Of a stretch of 6,512 nt of DNA, positions 1 through 5,912 are shown in pieces (within the stretch, counting starts at the first letter, position 1; every line of letters starts with the position of its first letter). The notes beneath the pieces were generated by a model. It did no database searches. It saw only the letters and a list, made by a program, of their open reading frames with translations, and was not told where the DNA came from. This DNA is from an uncultured Maribacter sp. GTDB lineage: Bacteria > Bacteroidota > Bacteroidia > Flavobacteriales > Flavobacteriaceae. The DNA lies in contig CAJQMW010000082.1 of NCBI GenBank assembly GCA_905479535.1, forward strand, positions 1 to 6,512, given 5' to 3'. The position numbers and the translations under genes were made by a program.

Positions 1-495
1 GGGGGTCGTGGTACCTTGGGGAAAGGTGATTACCCACCCATCTTTTAACGCTAGCCCAATATTGGAGATGTCGCTCATCTTTACTTGCCTGTTCACATCC
101 TTACCCTCCGCACGCCACGTACGCTCTACGCTTATGGAGCCGGCATAAGCCAATATTTTAGTCAACAAACTTTTTTTCATCGTTTCGGCCGCAGCTATGT
201 AATACATGTTCAGTTTTGGTTGCCAGATGTAGCCCAAGTTCTTAATGGAATCTTCGCGTCCGCTTAAACTAGCGTTGAATACGTGGAACATGGCCACAAC
301 ATCGGCAAAATAAGTCTGATGGTTACTTACGAACAATACATTGTTATCGGGTAGGCTTCTAATGATTTCGGACCCGTCAATTTCCAATTTATTGAATCGC
401 TTATAACGCTGATGGGAGAGCACGGCCAAAATACGGATGAGCCACTTCTTTAAAAATAAATTATGCCCAAAAGGGTTTGTCTTAAATAATCCCAT
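1..495 (-). CDS. 1-acyl-sn-glycerol-3-phosphate acyltransferase (PlsC-like), 3' end missing
   Basis: The first 165 residues are present; the C-terminus lies beyond the left edge. The reading frame is open from ATG at 495 down to base 1. Members of this family acylate lysophosphatidic acid to phosphatidic acid at the inner face of the cytoplasmic membrane. What is seen: a basic, partly hydrophobic N-terminus (residues 11-27), the catalytic block VSNHQTYFAD at 56-65 (His59, Asp65), a block II-like GSISVERT at 119-126, and a block III-like ITFPQGTT at 156-163. Two positions differ from the textbook family: five rather than four residues separate His and Asp, and FPEGTR reads FPQGTT. I recall this wording from other flavobacterial proteins, so it is probably a clade variant and not damage. 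It starts 24 bp after the stop of the NUDIX gene on the same strand and is likely co-transcribed with it. No Shine-Dalgarno is evident. Acyl donor and acceptor are inferred from the family only. Confidence 0.85.
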   Translation of the reverse strand, partial: MGLFKTNPFGHNLFLKKWLIRILAVLSHQRYKRFNKLEIDGSEIIRSLPDNNVLFVSNHQTYFADVVAMFHVFNASLSGREDSIKNLGYIWQPKLNMYYIAAAETMKKSLLTKILAYAGSISVERTWRAEGKDVNRQVKMSDISNIGLALKDGWVITFPQGTTTP

Positions 496-519
496 AAAAG
501 CTAAAATAGTAAATCTGCT

Positions 520-1161
520 TTACAACGCTTGTTTCAAAAGCTCTTTAATCTCGCTTAACATCATTGCGGTCGCACCCCATACAATATAACCATTTAGTTC
601 AAAGGCAGGTACGTCTATTTCTTTCGCGTAAGAAGTGCTTAATTTTTTAGTGACCACATTGGATTCTTTTAAAAAGTCCGTTAACGGAATTTCGATAAAT
701 CGTTCTACCTCAGTTTCCTGAATTACGAAGGGGCGAGGTTCCCTATACAGCCCAATGTACGGTTGTACTTCAAAATTACTTGGTGGGATATAAATTTCGC
801 TGATTTCTCGGATAACCGTTATATCGTTCGGGTGCACCCCAACTTCTTCATGCGTTTCCCTTAAGGCAGTGGCCCTTAAATCCTTATCTTCGAACTCAGC
901 CTTGCCCCCGGGAAAAGCAACCTGATTGGAATGCACGCCATTGTATGTTTTGCGGAGAATGCACAACAGCTGTGTGTTGTTTTCAAAGCTGGGATAAAAT
1001 AATGCCAGAACCGCAGCTTTTTTAGGGTTTTTCTTTTTGATTTTTCCCTCTAAAAGTTCACGGATTCGAATTTCCGGAGCCATTTTATAATGCGAAGCCT
1101 CGCCCGGAAGGGGTAAATCTTTTATTTTTGAAATTCGTTGTTCAAAAATATTGAAATCCAT
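520..1161 (-). CDS. NUDIX hydrolase, CoA pyrophosphatase (NudL/UPF0035) type
   Basis: A 213-residue protein, the usual length for this family. Known members cleave the pyrophosphate of coenzyme A or acyl-CoA to give 3',5'-ADP and (acyl-)phosphopantetheine in the cytosol. The UPF0035 signature is visible: LLCILRKT (65-72), then HSNQVAFPGGK (77-87), leading into the NUDIX box with RETHEEVGV at 101-109, whose Glu102, Glu105 and Glu106 are the expected metal ligands. The C-terminal WGATAMML (195-202) is also typical of the CoA-specific branch. The N-terminal LPLPGEASHYKMAP (16-29) is a family feature, which supports the ATG at 1161 over the internal Met27. That ATG overlaps the start codon of the divergent isomerase gene. 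The acyltransferase gene follows after 24 bp, so the pair may link CoA turnover with phospholipid acylation (inference). CoA pyrophosphatase activity is a family-level assignment; another nucleoside-diphosphate substrate is possible. Confidence 0.9.
   Translation of the reverse strand: MDFNIFEQRISKIKDLPLPGEASHYKMAPEIRIRELLEGKIKKKNPKKAAVLALFYPSFENNTQLLCILRKTYNGVHSNQVAFPGGKAEFEDKDLRATALRETHEEVGVHPNDITVIREISEIYIPPSNFEVQPYIGLYREPRPFVIQETEVERFIEIPLTDFLKESNVVTKKLSTSYAKEIDVPAFELNGYIVWGATAMMLSEIKELLKQAL
1123..1130 (+). promoter_or_regulatory. Candidate -7 box (TATTTTTG) for the isomerase gene
   Basis: This is a perfect match to the Bacteroidota -7 consensus TAnnTTTG, ending 29 bp before the ATG at 1160. 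It lies inside the start of the NUDIX gene. I see no TTTG at the expected -33 position, so the call rests on one box and is tentative. Confidence 0.35.
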
Positions 1162-1870
1162 GCGTAGAATTAAAATCTTGACTTATGTGTTAATTGGCTT
1201 CATTGTATTCTCTGGCTGCAAAGATAGTCCGAAGAAATCAGAAACCACTGATGCTCCAGTACAGAAGGAAATAGATACGCCTATTACCGTTACCGAACCC
1301 GAAGTGGAAGTAGAAAAATTTGAGCTTACGGTAGATAACGCCATAGACTTCTTTTTTGAATATCAGCAAGACTTAAAGGTCAATAAGGTGCGGATGACCA
1401 CCAAATTCGGAAGTTTTGTAATACAGTTGTACGATAATGTTCCCTACCATAAGGCCAATTTTATCTACCTAACTAGAAAAGGTTATTTTGACAATACCCA
1501 GTTTCATAGGGTAGTCAAGGATTTTATCATTCAGGGTGGAAATTCCGATGATAAAAGGACCGCCGAGAAACGGGGTGATATTGGAAGGTATCTTTTACCA
1601 CCGGATACAAGAAAAGGATACAGACACCACCGGGGAACCGTCTCCATGCCCAGTAGCGAAATCAACAATCCCCATATGCTGGCCTCACCCTATGAATTTT
1701 TTATTGTGGTAACGGACCCGGGCTCCTACCATTTGGACGGGGATTTTACACCCTTTGGAAGGGTCATGGAAGGTATGGATGTGGTGGACGAAATAAACAG
1801 GCAACCGGTGGGCAAGGGCGATTGGCCCTCACAGAATATTTATATTCAAAAAGCGGAAGTTATTGAGTAG
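1160..1870 (+). CDS. Cyclophilin-type peptidyl-prolyl cis-trans isomerase, lipoprotein
   Basis: A 236-residue protein starting at ATG 1160. An in-frame TTG at 1151 would add three residues but spoils the signal peptide start MRRIK. Residues 6-19 are hydrophobic and end in a lipobox FSGC, so Cys20 should be lipidated. CKDSPKK after it is not a strong acidic surface-export signal, which favours a periplasm-facing anchor (inference). Residues 21-75 form a polar, acidic linker. The cyclophilin domain spans about 76-236, with FHRVVKDFIIQGG at 115-127 giving the catalytic Arg117, Phe122 and Gln125. GTVSMPSS (159-166), FFIVVTD (180-186) and LDGDFTPFGRVMEGMDVVDEI (192-212) complete the fold. The Trp of human cyclophilin A (cyclosporin contact) is His191 here, as in many bacterial enzymes. 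It probably speeds proline isomerisation during folding of envelope proteins. It is transcribed alone and faces the TRIC gene tail to tail. Confidence 0.9.
   Translation: MRRIKILTYVLIGFIVFSGCKDSPKKSETTDAPVQKEIDTPITVTEPEVEVEKFELTVDNAIDFFFEYQQDLKVNKVRMTTKFGSFVIQLYDNVPYHKANFIYLTRKGYFDNTQFHRVVKDFIIQGGNSDDKRTAEKRGDIGRYLLPPDTRKGYRHHRGTVSMPSSEINNPHMLASPYEFFIVVTDPGSYHLDGDFTPFGRVMEGMDVVDEINRQPVGKGDWPSQNIYIQKAEVIE
1219..1226 (-). promoter_or_regulatory. Candidate -7 box (TATCTTTG) for the NUDIX-acyltransferase unit
   Basis: On the minus strand TATCTTTG matches TAnnTTTG perfectly and ends 57 bp upstream of the NUDIX ATG. It lies inside the signal-peptide/linker region of the isomerase gene. No clear TTTG is visible at -33. 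Together with the plus-strand candidate at 1123-1130 it would make the two transcripts overlap at their 5' ends. Confidence 0.35.
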
Positions 1871-1891
1871 TTGATCGTTGCTCGTTGTAAG
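1871..1891. repeat. Heptamer micro-repeat, TTGNTCG type, about three units
   Basis: Directly after the isomerase stop codon the sequence reads ttgatcg, ttgctcg, ttgtaag: two near-identical 7-mers and a decayed third. The tract is short, so chance is possible. It sits in the convergent spacer together with the AT-rich repeat at 1915-1960. Confidence 0.4.
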
Positions 1892-1914
1892 ATGGCAAAA
1901 AATAGTATACCCAC

Positions 1915-1960
1915 TTAACTCTTTAATTGTTAACTCTTTAGCTATTTAACTTATTTACTT
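1915..1960. repeat. AT-rich tandem repeat, about 15-bp period, in the convergent spacer
   Basis: The 11-mer ttaactcttta occurs exactly at 1915-1925 and 1930-1940. A degenerate third copy (ttaacttattta) begins at 1946 and runs into the stop codon of the TRIC gene (1959-1961). Finer reading shows each unit as two heptamer-like halves plus one base. The inverted pairs TTAAC/GTTAA give only 5-bp, AT-rich stems, so I do not call a terminator, although the region must stop transcription from both sides. Confidence 0.5.
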
Positions 1961-2573
1961 ACAACCTTCTGCACTTATAAATATTCGGAAGGGAAATCCT
2001 AAACCTTACTGCCACTAATCGCATGATTATGATGGCCAGAATAGCGGCGATGTAGGCAAGCGTATCATCCACCGGAAACTGAATTAATATAAAATAGAAA
2101 GACCCCCCTAAAATACAAACCGTGGCGTAAATCTCCTTTCTAAAAATCACAGGAATTTCATTACAGAGGATATCACGTATCACGCCTCCAAAACTTGCGG
2201 TAATCGTACCTAGGGCTATACTCATTACCGGAAGGAGTTCCGCGCTGATTCCCTTTTCTATGCCGACCATGGTGTACAGACCAATCCCAATGGTATCGAA
2301 CAAAAACAAAGATTTTCTAAAGTGTTTTAATTGATTAACGAAAAAAATAGCAACAATCACCGTACCCAAGATTACAAAGAGATAAATAGGAGCTTGCATC
2401 CAACCTACCGGTGTATTACCAATTAATAAGTCCCGCAAAGTTCCTCCACCTACCGCCGTTACAAAAGCAATAATAAACACCCCGAAAAGGTCCAGTTTCT
2501 TTTCCATGGCCACCAACACCCCAGAAATGGCGAATGCTACCGTTCCTAAAATATCCACTACAAGGTATAACAT
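1959..2573 (-). CDS. TRIC/UPF0126 family membrane protein (possible cation channel or glycine transporter)
   Basis: A 204-residue, very hydrophobic protein with about seven membrane segments and the internal duplication typical of UPF0126. Each half carries the glycine-rich kink followed by Arg-Asp: VGGGTLRD at 41-48 and SFGGVIRD at 127-134. The opening DILGTVAFAISGVLVAM (7-23) and GNTPVGWM (52-59) are also family features and support the start at 2573. Prokaryotic TRIC proteins form trimeric potassium-permeable channels in structural work, while some UPF0126 members have been linked to glycine uptake; the sequence does not let me choose. The C-terminus is short and basic (KCRRL). The gene begins 3 bp after the stop of the RDD gene, so the two are co-transcribed and probably translationally coupled. 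Family assignment is firm, transported species unknown. Confidence 0.9.
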   Translation of the reverse strand: MLYLVVDILGTVAFAISGVLVAMEKKLDLFGVFIIAFVTAVGGGTLRDLLIGNTPVGWMQAPIYLFVILGTVIVAIFFVNQLKHFRKSLFLFDTIGIGLYTMVGIEKGISAELLPVMSIALGTITASFGGVIRDILCNEIPVIFRKEIYATVCILGGSFYFILIQFPVDDTLAYIAAILAIIIMRLVAVRFRISLPNIYKCRRL

Positions 2574-2576
2574 ACG

Positions 2577-3293
2577 CTAGAGCTGTTGGGTGTAAAAGTT
2601 GTAATCCTTAATTACGATATCAACAAATTCAATAGGTTTTAATTCGGTCGAAATATCCATGACCTTTTTTAGCCGTGTACTTAACGACAGGATTACGTTA
2701 TGGTTTCCGTTTCTTTTTGCACCATCGTAAACCTCCTTTATCGTCTGCATTTCACTATCCTTAAATAGGGTAACCTGTGGAAATTTTGGAATATAATCGG
2801 AAGGTAACTCACGAAGTAAGGTGTCCTTCAAAAAAACACGCTTTTTTTCGCTTATGACGGTAGTTCCCGCGGCGATATCTCCAACCCGTTGTCCTTGACC
2901 TCGAATTAATATCGTAAAAACGGCAATTCCCCCGGAACTTAAGGAAACATCAATAATTCGTAAAATCCACCGAACAAAATAATTGGCAAAACTAGGCTTT
3001 GTGCCATCCAGCTTTACCACACGTATTTGCATGAAACTTTTACCAATCGTCTTGCCGTCCATAAAGGTTTCCAATAACAGATAGTATAAAAATGCCGGTA
3101 AGCTCATCAACAAATAAATGGCCCATGAATCCCCAGGCTCCACATCTAGCGCCAACAAAAACCAAAACATTAGAACGTAATAAATAATGATGATCAGGGT
3201 ATCAATAATAAAGGCCAACATACGATCTCCCAAATGCGCCGTGTTTTGATCGATGCTTATATTTTGCGCCGTTTCTATTTGAAATTGTTCCAT
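2577..3293 (-). CDS. RDD family membrane protein with a long C-terminal cytosolic tail
   Basis: A 238-residue protein. The RDD domain covers about 18-150: AHLGDRMLAFIID (19-31) contains Arg24 and Asp31, GKTIGKSFMQIRVV (80-93) is the conserved loop, and RGQGQRVGDIAAGT (131-144) closes the domain. Membrane segments are likely at about 26-48, 57-76 and 110-130. Residues 150-238 form a hydrophilic, charged tail with no motif I recognise; many RDD proteins end soon after the domain. RDD proteins are poorly understood; some are implicated in ion/proton exchange. The gene is divergent from the SpoIIM-type gene across 33 bp, an arrangement in keeping with RDD and SpoIIM proteins acting in one system. 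The TRIC gene follows in the same unit. I see no convincing -7/-33 pair for it upstream. Start ATG 3293 is supported by a typical flavobacterial N-terminus (IETAQNISI). Confidence 0.88.
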   Translation of the reverse strand: MEQFQIETAQNISIDQNTAHLGDRMLAFIIDTLIIIIYYVLMFWFLLALDVEPGDSWAIYLLMSLPAFLYYLLLETFMDGKTIGKSFMQIRVVKLDGTKPSFANYFVRWILRIIDVSLSSGGIAVFTILIRGQGQRVGDIAAGTTVISEKKRVFLKDTLLRELPSDYIPKFPQVTLFKDSEMQTIKEVYDGAKRNGNHNVILSLSTRLKKVMDISTELKPIEFVDIVIKDYNFYTQQL

Positions 3294-3308
3294 TGTTTCG
3301 TTTCTTTG
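3278..3308 (+). promoter_or_regulatory. Candidate promoter of the SpoIIM-DUF4129-DUF4350 operon
   Basis: TTTG at 3278-3281, a 19-bp spacer, and TTTCTTTG at 3301-3308 together fit the Bacteroidota -33/-7 pattern with one mismatch (TT for TA) in the -7 box. Transcription would begin around 3313-3316, leaving a leader of only about 10-15 nt before the ATG at 3327. The -33 element lies inside the first codons of the divergent RDD gene. Pattern match only. Confidence 0.4.
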
Positions 3309-3326
3309 ATATAAACCCTATAGCTC

Positions 3327-4304
3327 ATGCGCGAGGCTGCTTTTGTGAAGCAAAATAAGGACAAATGGTCTACTTTTGAAAGTGCTTTGGCTAACAAAAC
3401 GAATATTGCTCCCAATGTATTGTCCGATCTTTACATTGAAGTTACGGATCACTTAAGCTACGCAAAGACCTTTTATCCAAAGAGCAATACAGAGTTCTAC
3501 TTAAATTCGCTGGCGTCACAGGCACACCAAAAGATTTATAAGACCCGAAGAGAGCCCAAAAACCGAATAATTAGTTTTTGGAAGACGGGGTTCCCAACCA
3601 TGTTCGGCCAACACCACCTGGAGCTACTGATCGCTTTTCTCGTATTTTCCTTTTTTACCTTCGTAGGGGCATTTTCAGCGGCAAACGAGGGCGATTTTGT
3701 ACGTTCAATTTTGGGAGATGGCTATGTGAACATGACCTTGGAAAATATTGAGAAAGGTGACCCCATGGCCGTTTATAAGGAGATGGGCGAATTTAATATG
3801 TTCTTGGGCATAACCATCAACAATATACGCGTTGCCCTTATGGCGTTCGCCTTCGGAATCATGTTCGGTATTGGCACCTTCATGGTCCTATTACAGAACG
3901 GAATTATGCTGGGCAGTTTTCAATACTTTTTTTATGACCAAGGGCTGTTATGGGAATCTGTAAGGACCATATGGATACATGGCACCATTGAGATTTCTGT
4001 AATCATCATCGCGGGATGCGCGGGTCTGGTCATGGCCAATGGCATGCTTTTCCCAGGAACCTACACAAGGTTGGAATCATTTAAGAGAGGGGTGAAGAAC
4101 GGCTTGAAAATTATGGTGAGCACTGTTCCCTTTTTCATTATTGCGGGATTTCTGGAAGGTTTTGTTACCCGCCATACAGAAATGCCGGACTGGCTTGCCA
4201 TGCTCATTATTTCCGGTTCCTTGGCACTCATTCTATTTTATTACGTTATTTATCCCTATCAATTGAACAAGAAACTAAAATTACATGAAGACCGATTACA
4301 TTGA
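3327..4304 (+). CDS. SpoIIM (stage II sporulation protein M / DUF95) family membrane protein
   Basis: A 325-residue protein. Residues 1-95 are a soluble, helical, charged N-terminal domain beginning MREAAFVKQNKDKW, a start I recognise from flavobacterial homologues, which fixes the ATG at 3327. Membrane segments follow at roughly 98-117, 163-188, 215-240, 262-280 and 288-310. SpoIIM-type signatures are visible: INNIRVALMAF (164-174), LLQNGIMLG (188-196) and HGTIEISVIIIAG (218-230), with a polar His-Gly-Glu in the membrane. In Bacillus SpoIIM is part of the DMP peptidoglycan-remodelling complex; flavobacteria do not sporulate, so the function here must differ and is unknown. It is the first gene of a four-gene run and overlaps the next gene by 20 bp, in a different frame. 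The neighbours (RDD, DUF4129, DUF4350) suggest a shared envelope complex. The domain call is secure, the role is not. Confidence 0.88.
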   Translation: MREAAFVKQNKDKWSTFESALANKTNIAPNVLSDLYIEVTDHLSYAKTFYPKSNTEFYLNSLASQAHQKIYKTRREPKNRIISFWKTGFPTMFGQHHLELLIAFLVFSFFTFVGAFSAANEGDFVRSILGDGYVNMTLENIEKGDPMAVYKEMGEFNMFLGITINNIRVALMAFAFGIMFGIGTFMVLLQNGIMLGSFQYFFYDQGLLWESVRTIWIHGTIEISVIIIAGCAGLVMANGMLFPGTYTRLESFKRGVKNGLKIMVSTVPFFIIAGFLEGFVTRHTEMPDWLAMLIISGSLALILFYYVIYPYQLNKKLKLHEDRLH

Positions 4305-5169
4305 GTTTAAAAAACAACGGGAGTTAGGAGACATCCTCTCCGATACCTTTGGGTTTTTACGAAAGGAATTCAAGCCCTTTTTCACCACCTATTTTAAGAT
4401 TGTGGGCCCTTTTTTATTGGTCATGATTTTGGCCTTGGTATTTTATATGTATTACGCCGGAAATTCCTTCGGCCTATTATTCGTTGGTAATTCCCCAGAG
4501 TTAAACAACCTATCCGTAATTTTCATCATTGCTTTGGTCTATGTTTTCTCTATAGTAGCAGTTTATACTATCTCACAATCAACAGTACTCCATTACATCA
4601 AATCCTATGCGAACGGAGGCGGTAACACCAATTTTGAAACCATTCAAAAAGAGGTCTATGCAAGTTTTTGGAGTTTTATAGGGCTTGGCATCATGGTGGG
4701 ACTGTCCGTCGCCGTAGGTTTCATTTTTTGCATCATTCCAGCAATATACCTCTACGTCCCCTTAATGCTTTCCTTTAGTATATTGGTATTCAACAAAATG
4801 GGAGCATCAGATGCCTACAGCTATAGTTTTAAACTGGTAAAAGACGAATGGTGGATGACCTTTGCGACCTTCTTCGTTATTGGCATAATAGTCGTTATTG
4901 CCACTTACGCCTTCGCCATACCAACGGCCATTTATCAATGGATGAAAATGGGTATTTTTTCGGGGGAGGTAGATGCAGAGAGTATGCTCAATATCTTTAA
5001 GGACCCCATCTATATTTTATTCAATATCATAAGCACCTTGGGCCAATTTTTGTTGAACCTCATCAGTGTTGTTGCAGGGGTTTTCATTTATTTTAACCTC
5101 AACGAGAAAAAGAACTTTACCGGCACCTACGAACGTATAGAGCGCTTGGGTGAATCCCCCGAAAATTAG
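4285..5169 (+). CDS. Uncharacterised multi-pass membrane protein of the SpoIIM-DUF4129 cassette
   Basis: A 294-residue protein that I cannot name beyond its style. It has a cytosolic N-terminus (1-35) with RELGDILSDTFGFL (12-25), then about six membrane segments: near 36-58, 77-97, 128-153, 155-169, 191-215 and 243-271. The conserved-looking loop ASDAYSYSFKLVKDEWW (174-190) and the ending FNLNEKKNFTGTYERIE (270-286) resemble bacterial membrane proteins loosely matched to the glycerophosphodiester phosphodiesterase membrane domain or YciC-like families. No catalytic residues of a phosphodiesterase are present, so it is not itself an enzyme of that kind. It starts inside the 3' end of the SpoIIM gene (20-bp overlap), and the DUF4129 gene follows after 2 bp, so it very likely belongs to the same complex. 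An A-rich stretch (4270-4284), not a Shine-Dalgarno, precedes the ATG. Confidence 0.8.
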   Translation: MKTDYIEFKKQRELGDILSDTFGFLRKEFKPFFTTYFKIVGPFLLVMILALVFYMYYAGNSFGLLFVGNSPELNNLSVIFIIALVYVFSIVAVYTISQSTVLHYIKSYANGGGNTNFETIQKEVYASFWSFIGLGIMVGLSVAVGFIFCIIPAIYLYVPLMLSFSILVFNKMGASDAYSYSFKLVKDEWWMTFATFFVIGIIVVIATYAFAIPTAIYQWMKMGIFSGEVDAESMLNIFKDPIYILFNIISTLGQFLLNLISVVAGVFIYFNLNEKKNFTGTYERIERLGESPEN

Positions 5170-5171
5170 AG

Positions 5172-5912
5172 ATGGTATACCGCTTAAAGTTCTTATTGAT
5201 ATACGGTTGCTTTTGTACAACAATGGTGGCCCAAAATGATAGCATACCCATAAAACTTGATATTGCGCCCCTAGTTCAAAAGACCATTAATGAAGGGGAA
5301 CTTGAAACGTTTAGGGAAGACCCAGATTTTAACTATGAGGTTGCTAAAAATAACGCTCCCGAATGGTGGGTAGCGTTTAAAAATTGGTTGTCCAACGCTT
5401 TGATACGCTTTTTTGAATGGTTATTTGGGGTTGAGGAAGCGGTTGGTGCTTTTAATACCTTTCTAAAAGTCCTTCCCTATCTTCTCCTATTGGTTCTCGT
5501 TTTTATACTGATCAAATTTTTCATTAACGTGAATGCCAGGGCAGTTAGTTTCAACAAAAAGAACGAGGCGTTGGTCACCCTTTCGGAAGAGGAACACATA
5601 ATTAAGAACGAGGATATCCAAAAATTGATACAGCAGGCATTAGCGGATAACAACTACCGTTTGGCCGTAAGATATTATTACCTATTTATGCTGAGGCTAA
5701 TGAACGAAAAAGAAATCATTAGTTGGGAGCTTCAAAAGACGAACGCCGATTACAATAGGGAGTTGGAAAAAACAGTACACAAAAAACCTTTTGCACGGAT
5801 TACCCGATTGTATGAATATATATGGTACGGGGATTTCCCTATTGATGAAACTAATTATAGGAAAGCAGAAGCCAATTTTTTATCGTTAAAAGAAGCAGTA
5901 CTGAATGGGTAA
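5172..5912 (+). CDS. DUF4129 domain protein with signal peptide and one membrane anchor
   Basis: A 246-residue protein. Residues 1-20 look like a cleavable signal peptide ending TTMVAQ. The mature N-terminus (21-98) would be periplasmic; it holds FREDPDFNYE (47-56) and an aromatic, amphipathic stretch at about 65-86 with several Trp and Phe. A membrane segment at 99-119 follows, placing residues 120-246 in the cytosol. The DUF4129 core is there: IQQALADNNYRLAVRYYYLF (153-172), WELQKTNADYNREL (185-198) and ITRLYEYIWYGDFPID (210-225). The domain's biochemical role is unknown; it commonly occurs beside MoxR ATPases, DUF58, DUF4350 and, in other lineages, fused to transglutaminase-like domains. 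The gene starts 2 bp after its upstream neighbour and overlaps the DUF4350 gene by 8 bp. The cytosolic position of the domain would allow contact with a MoxR ATPase (inference). Confidence 0.87.
   Translation: MVYRLKFLLIYGCFCTTMVAQNDSIPIKLDIAPLVQKTINEGELETFREDPDFNYEVAKNNAPEWWVAFKNWLSNALIRFFEWLFGVEEAVGAFNTFLKVLPYLLLLVLVFILIKFFINVNARAVSFNKKNEALVTLSEEEHIIKNEDIQKLIQQALADNNYRLAVRYYYLFMLRLMNEKEIISWELQKTNADYNRELEKTVHKKPFARITRLYEYIWYGDFPIDETNYRKAEANFLSLKEAVLNG

Noticed and set aside
85..267. Plus-strand open frame of 60 codons
   Set aside because: It lies entirely opposite the acyltransferase gene, whose minus-strand frame has clear catalytic motifs; the translation resembles no family.
1151..1159. 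TTG as an upstream start for the isomerase
   Set aside because: It would add only three residues before MRRIK; the ATG at 1160 gives a standard lipoprotein signal peptide.
1915..1950. Possible terminator hairpin in the convergent gap
   Set aside because: The best inverted repeats are 5-bp AT-only stems (TTAAC/GTTAA) without a GC-rich core or a T-run placed as in an intrinsic terminator; they are a by-product of the repeat.
3351..3358. CAAAATAA as a minus-strand -7 box for the RDD gene
   Set aside because: It has one mismatch to the consensus and no CAAA (TTTG on the minus strand) at -33 spacing; too weak to list.
3327..4304. Sporulation function for the SpoIIM-like protein
   Set aside because: The gene set and organism type are flavobacterial, and no other sporulation gene is present; the family name reflects homology only.
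5017..5223. Minus-strand open frame of 68 codons
   Set aside because: It is antisense to the end of the six-helix membrane gene and the start of the DUF4129 gene, both well supported; no recognisable protein.
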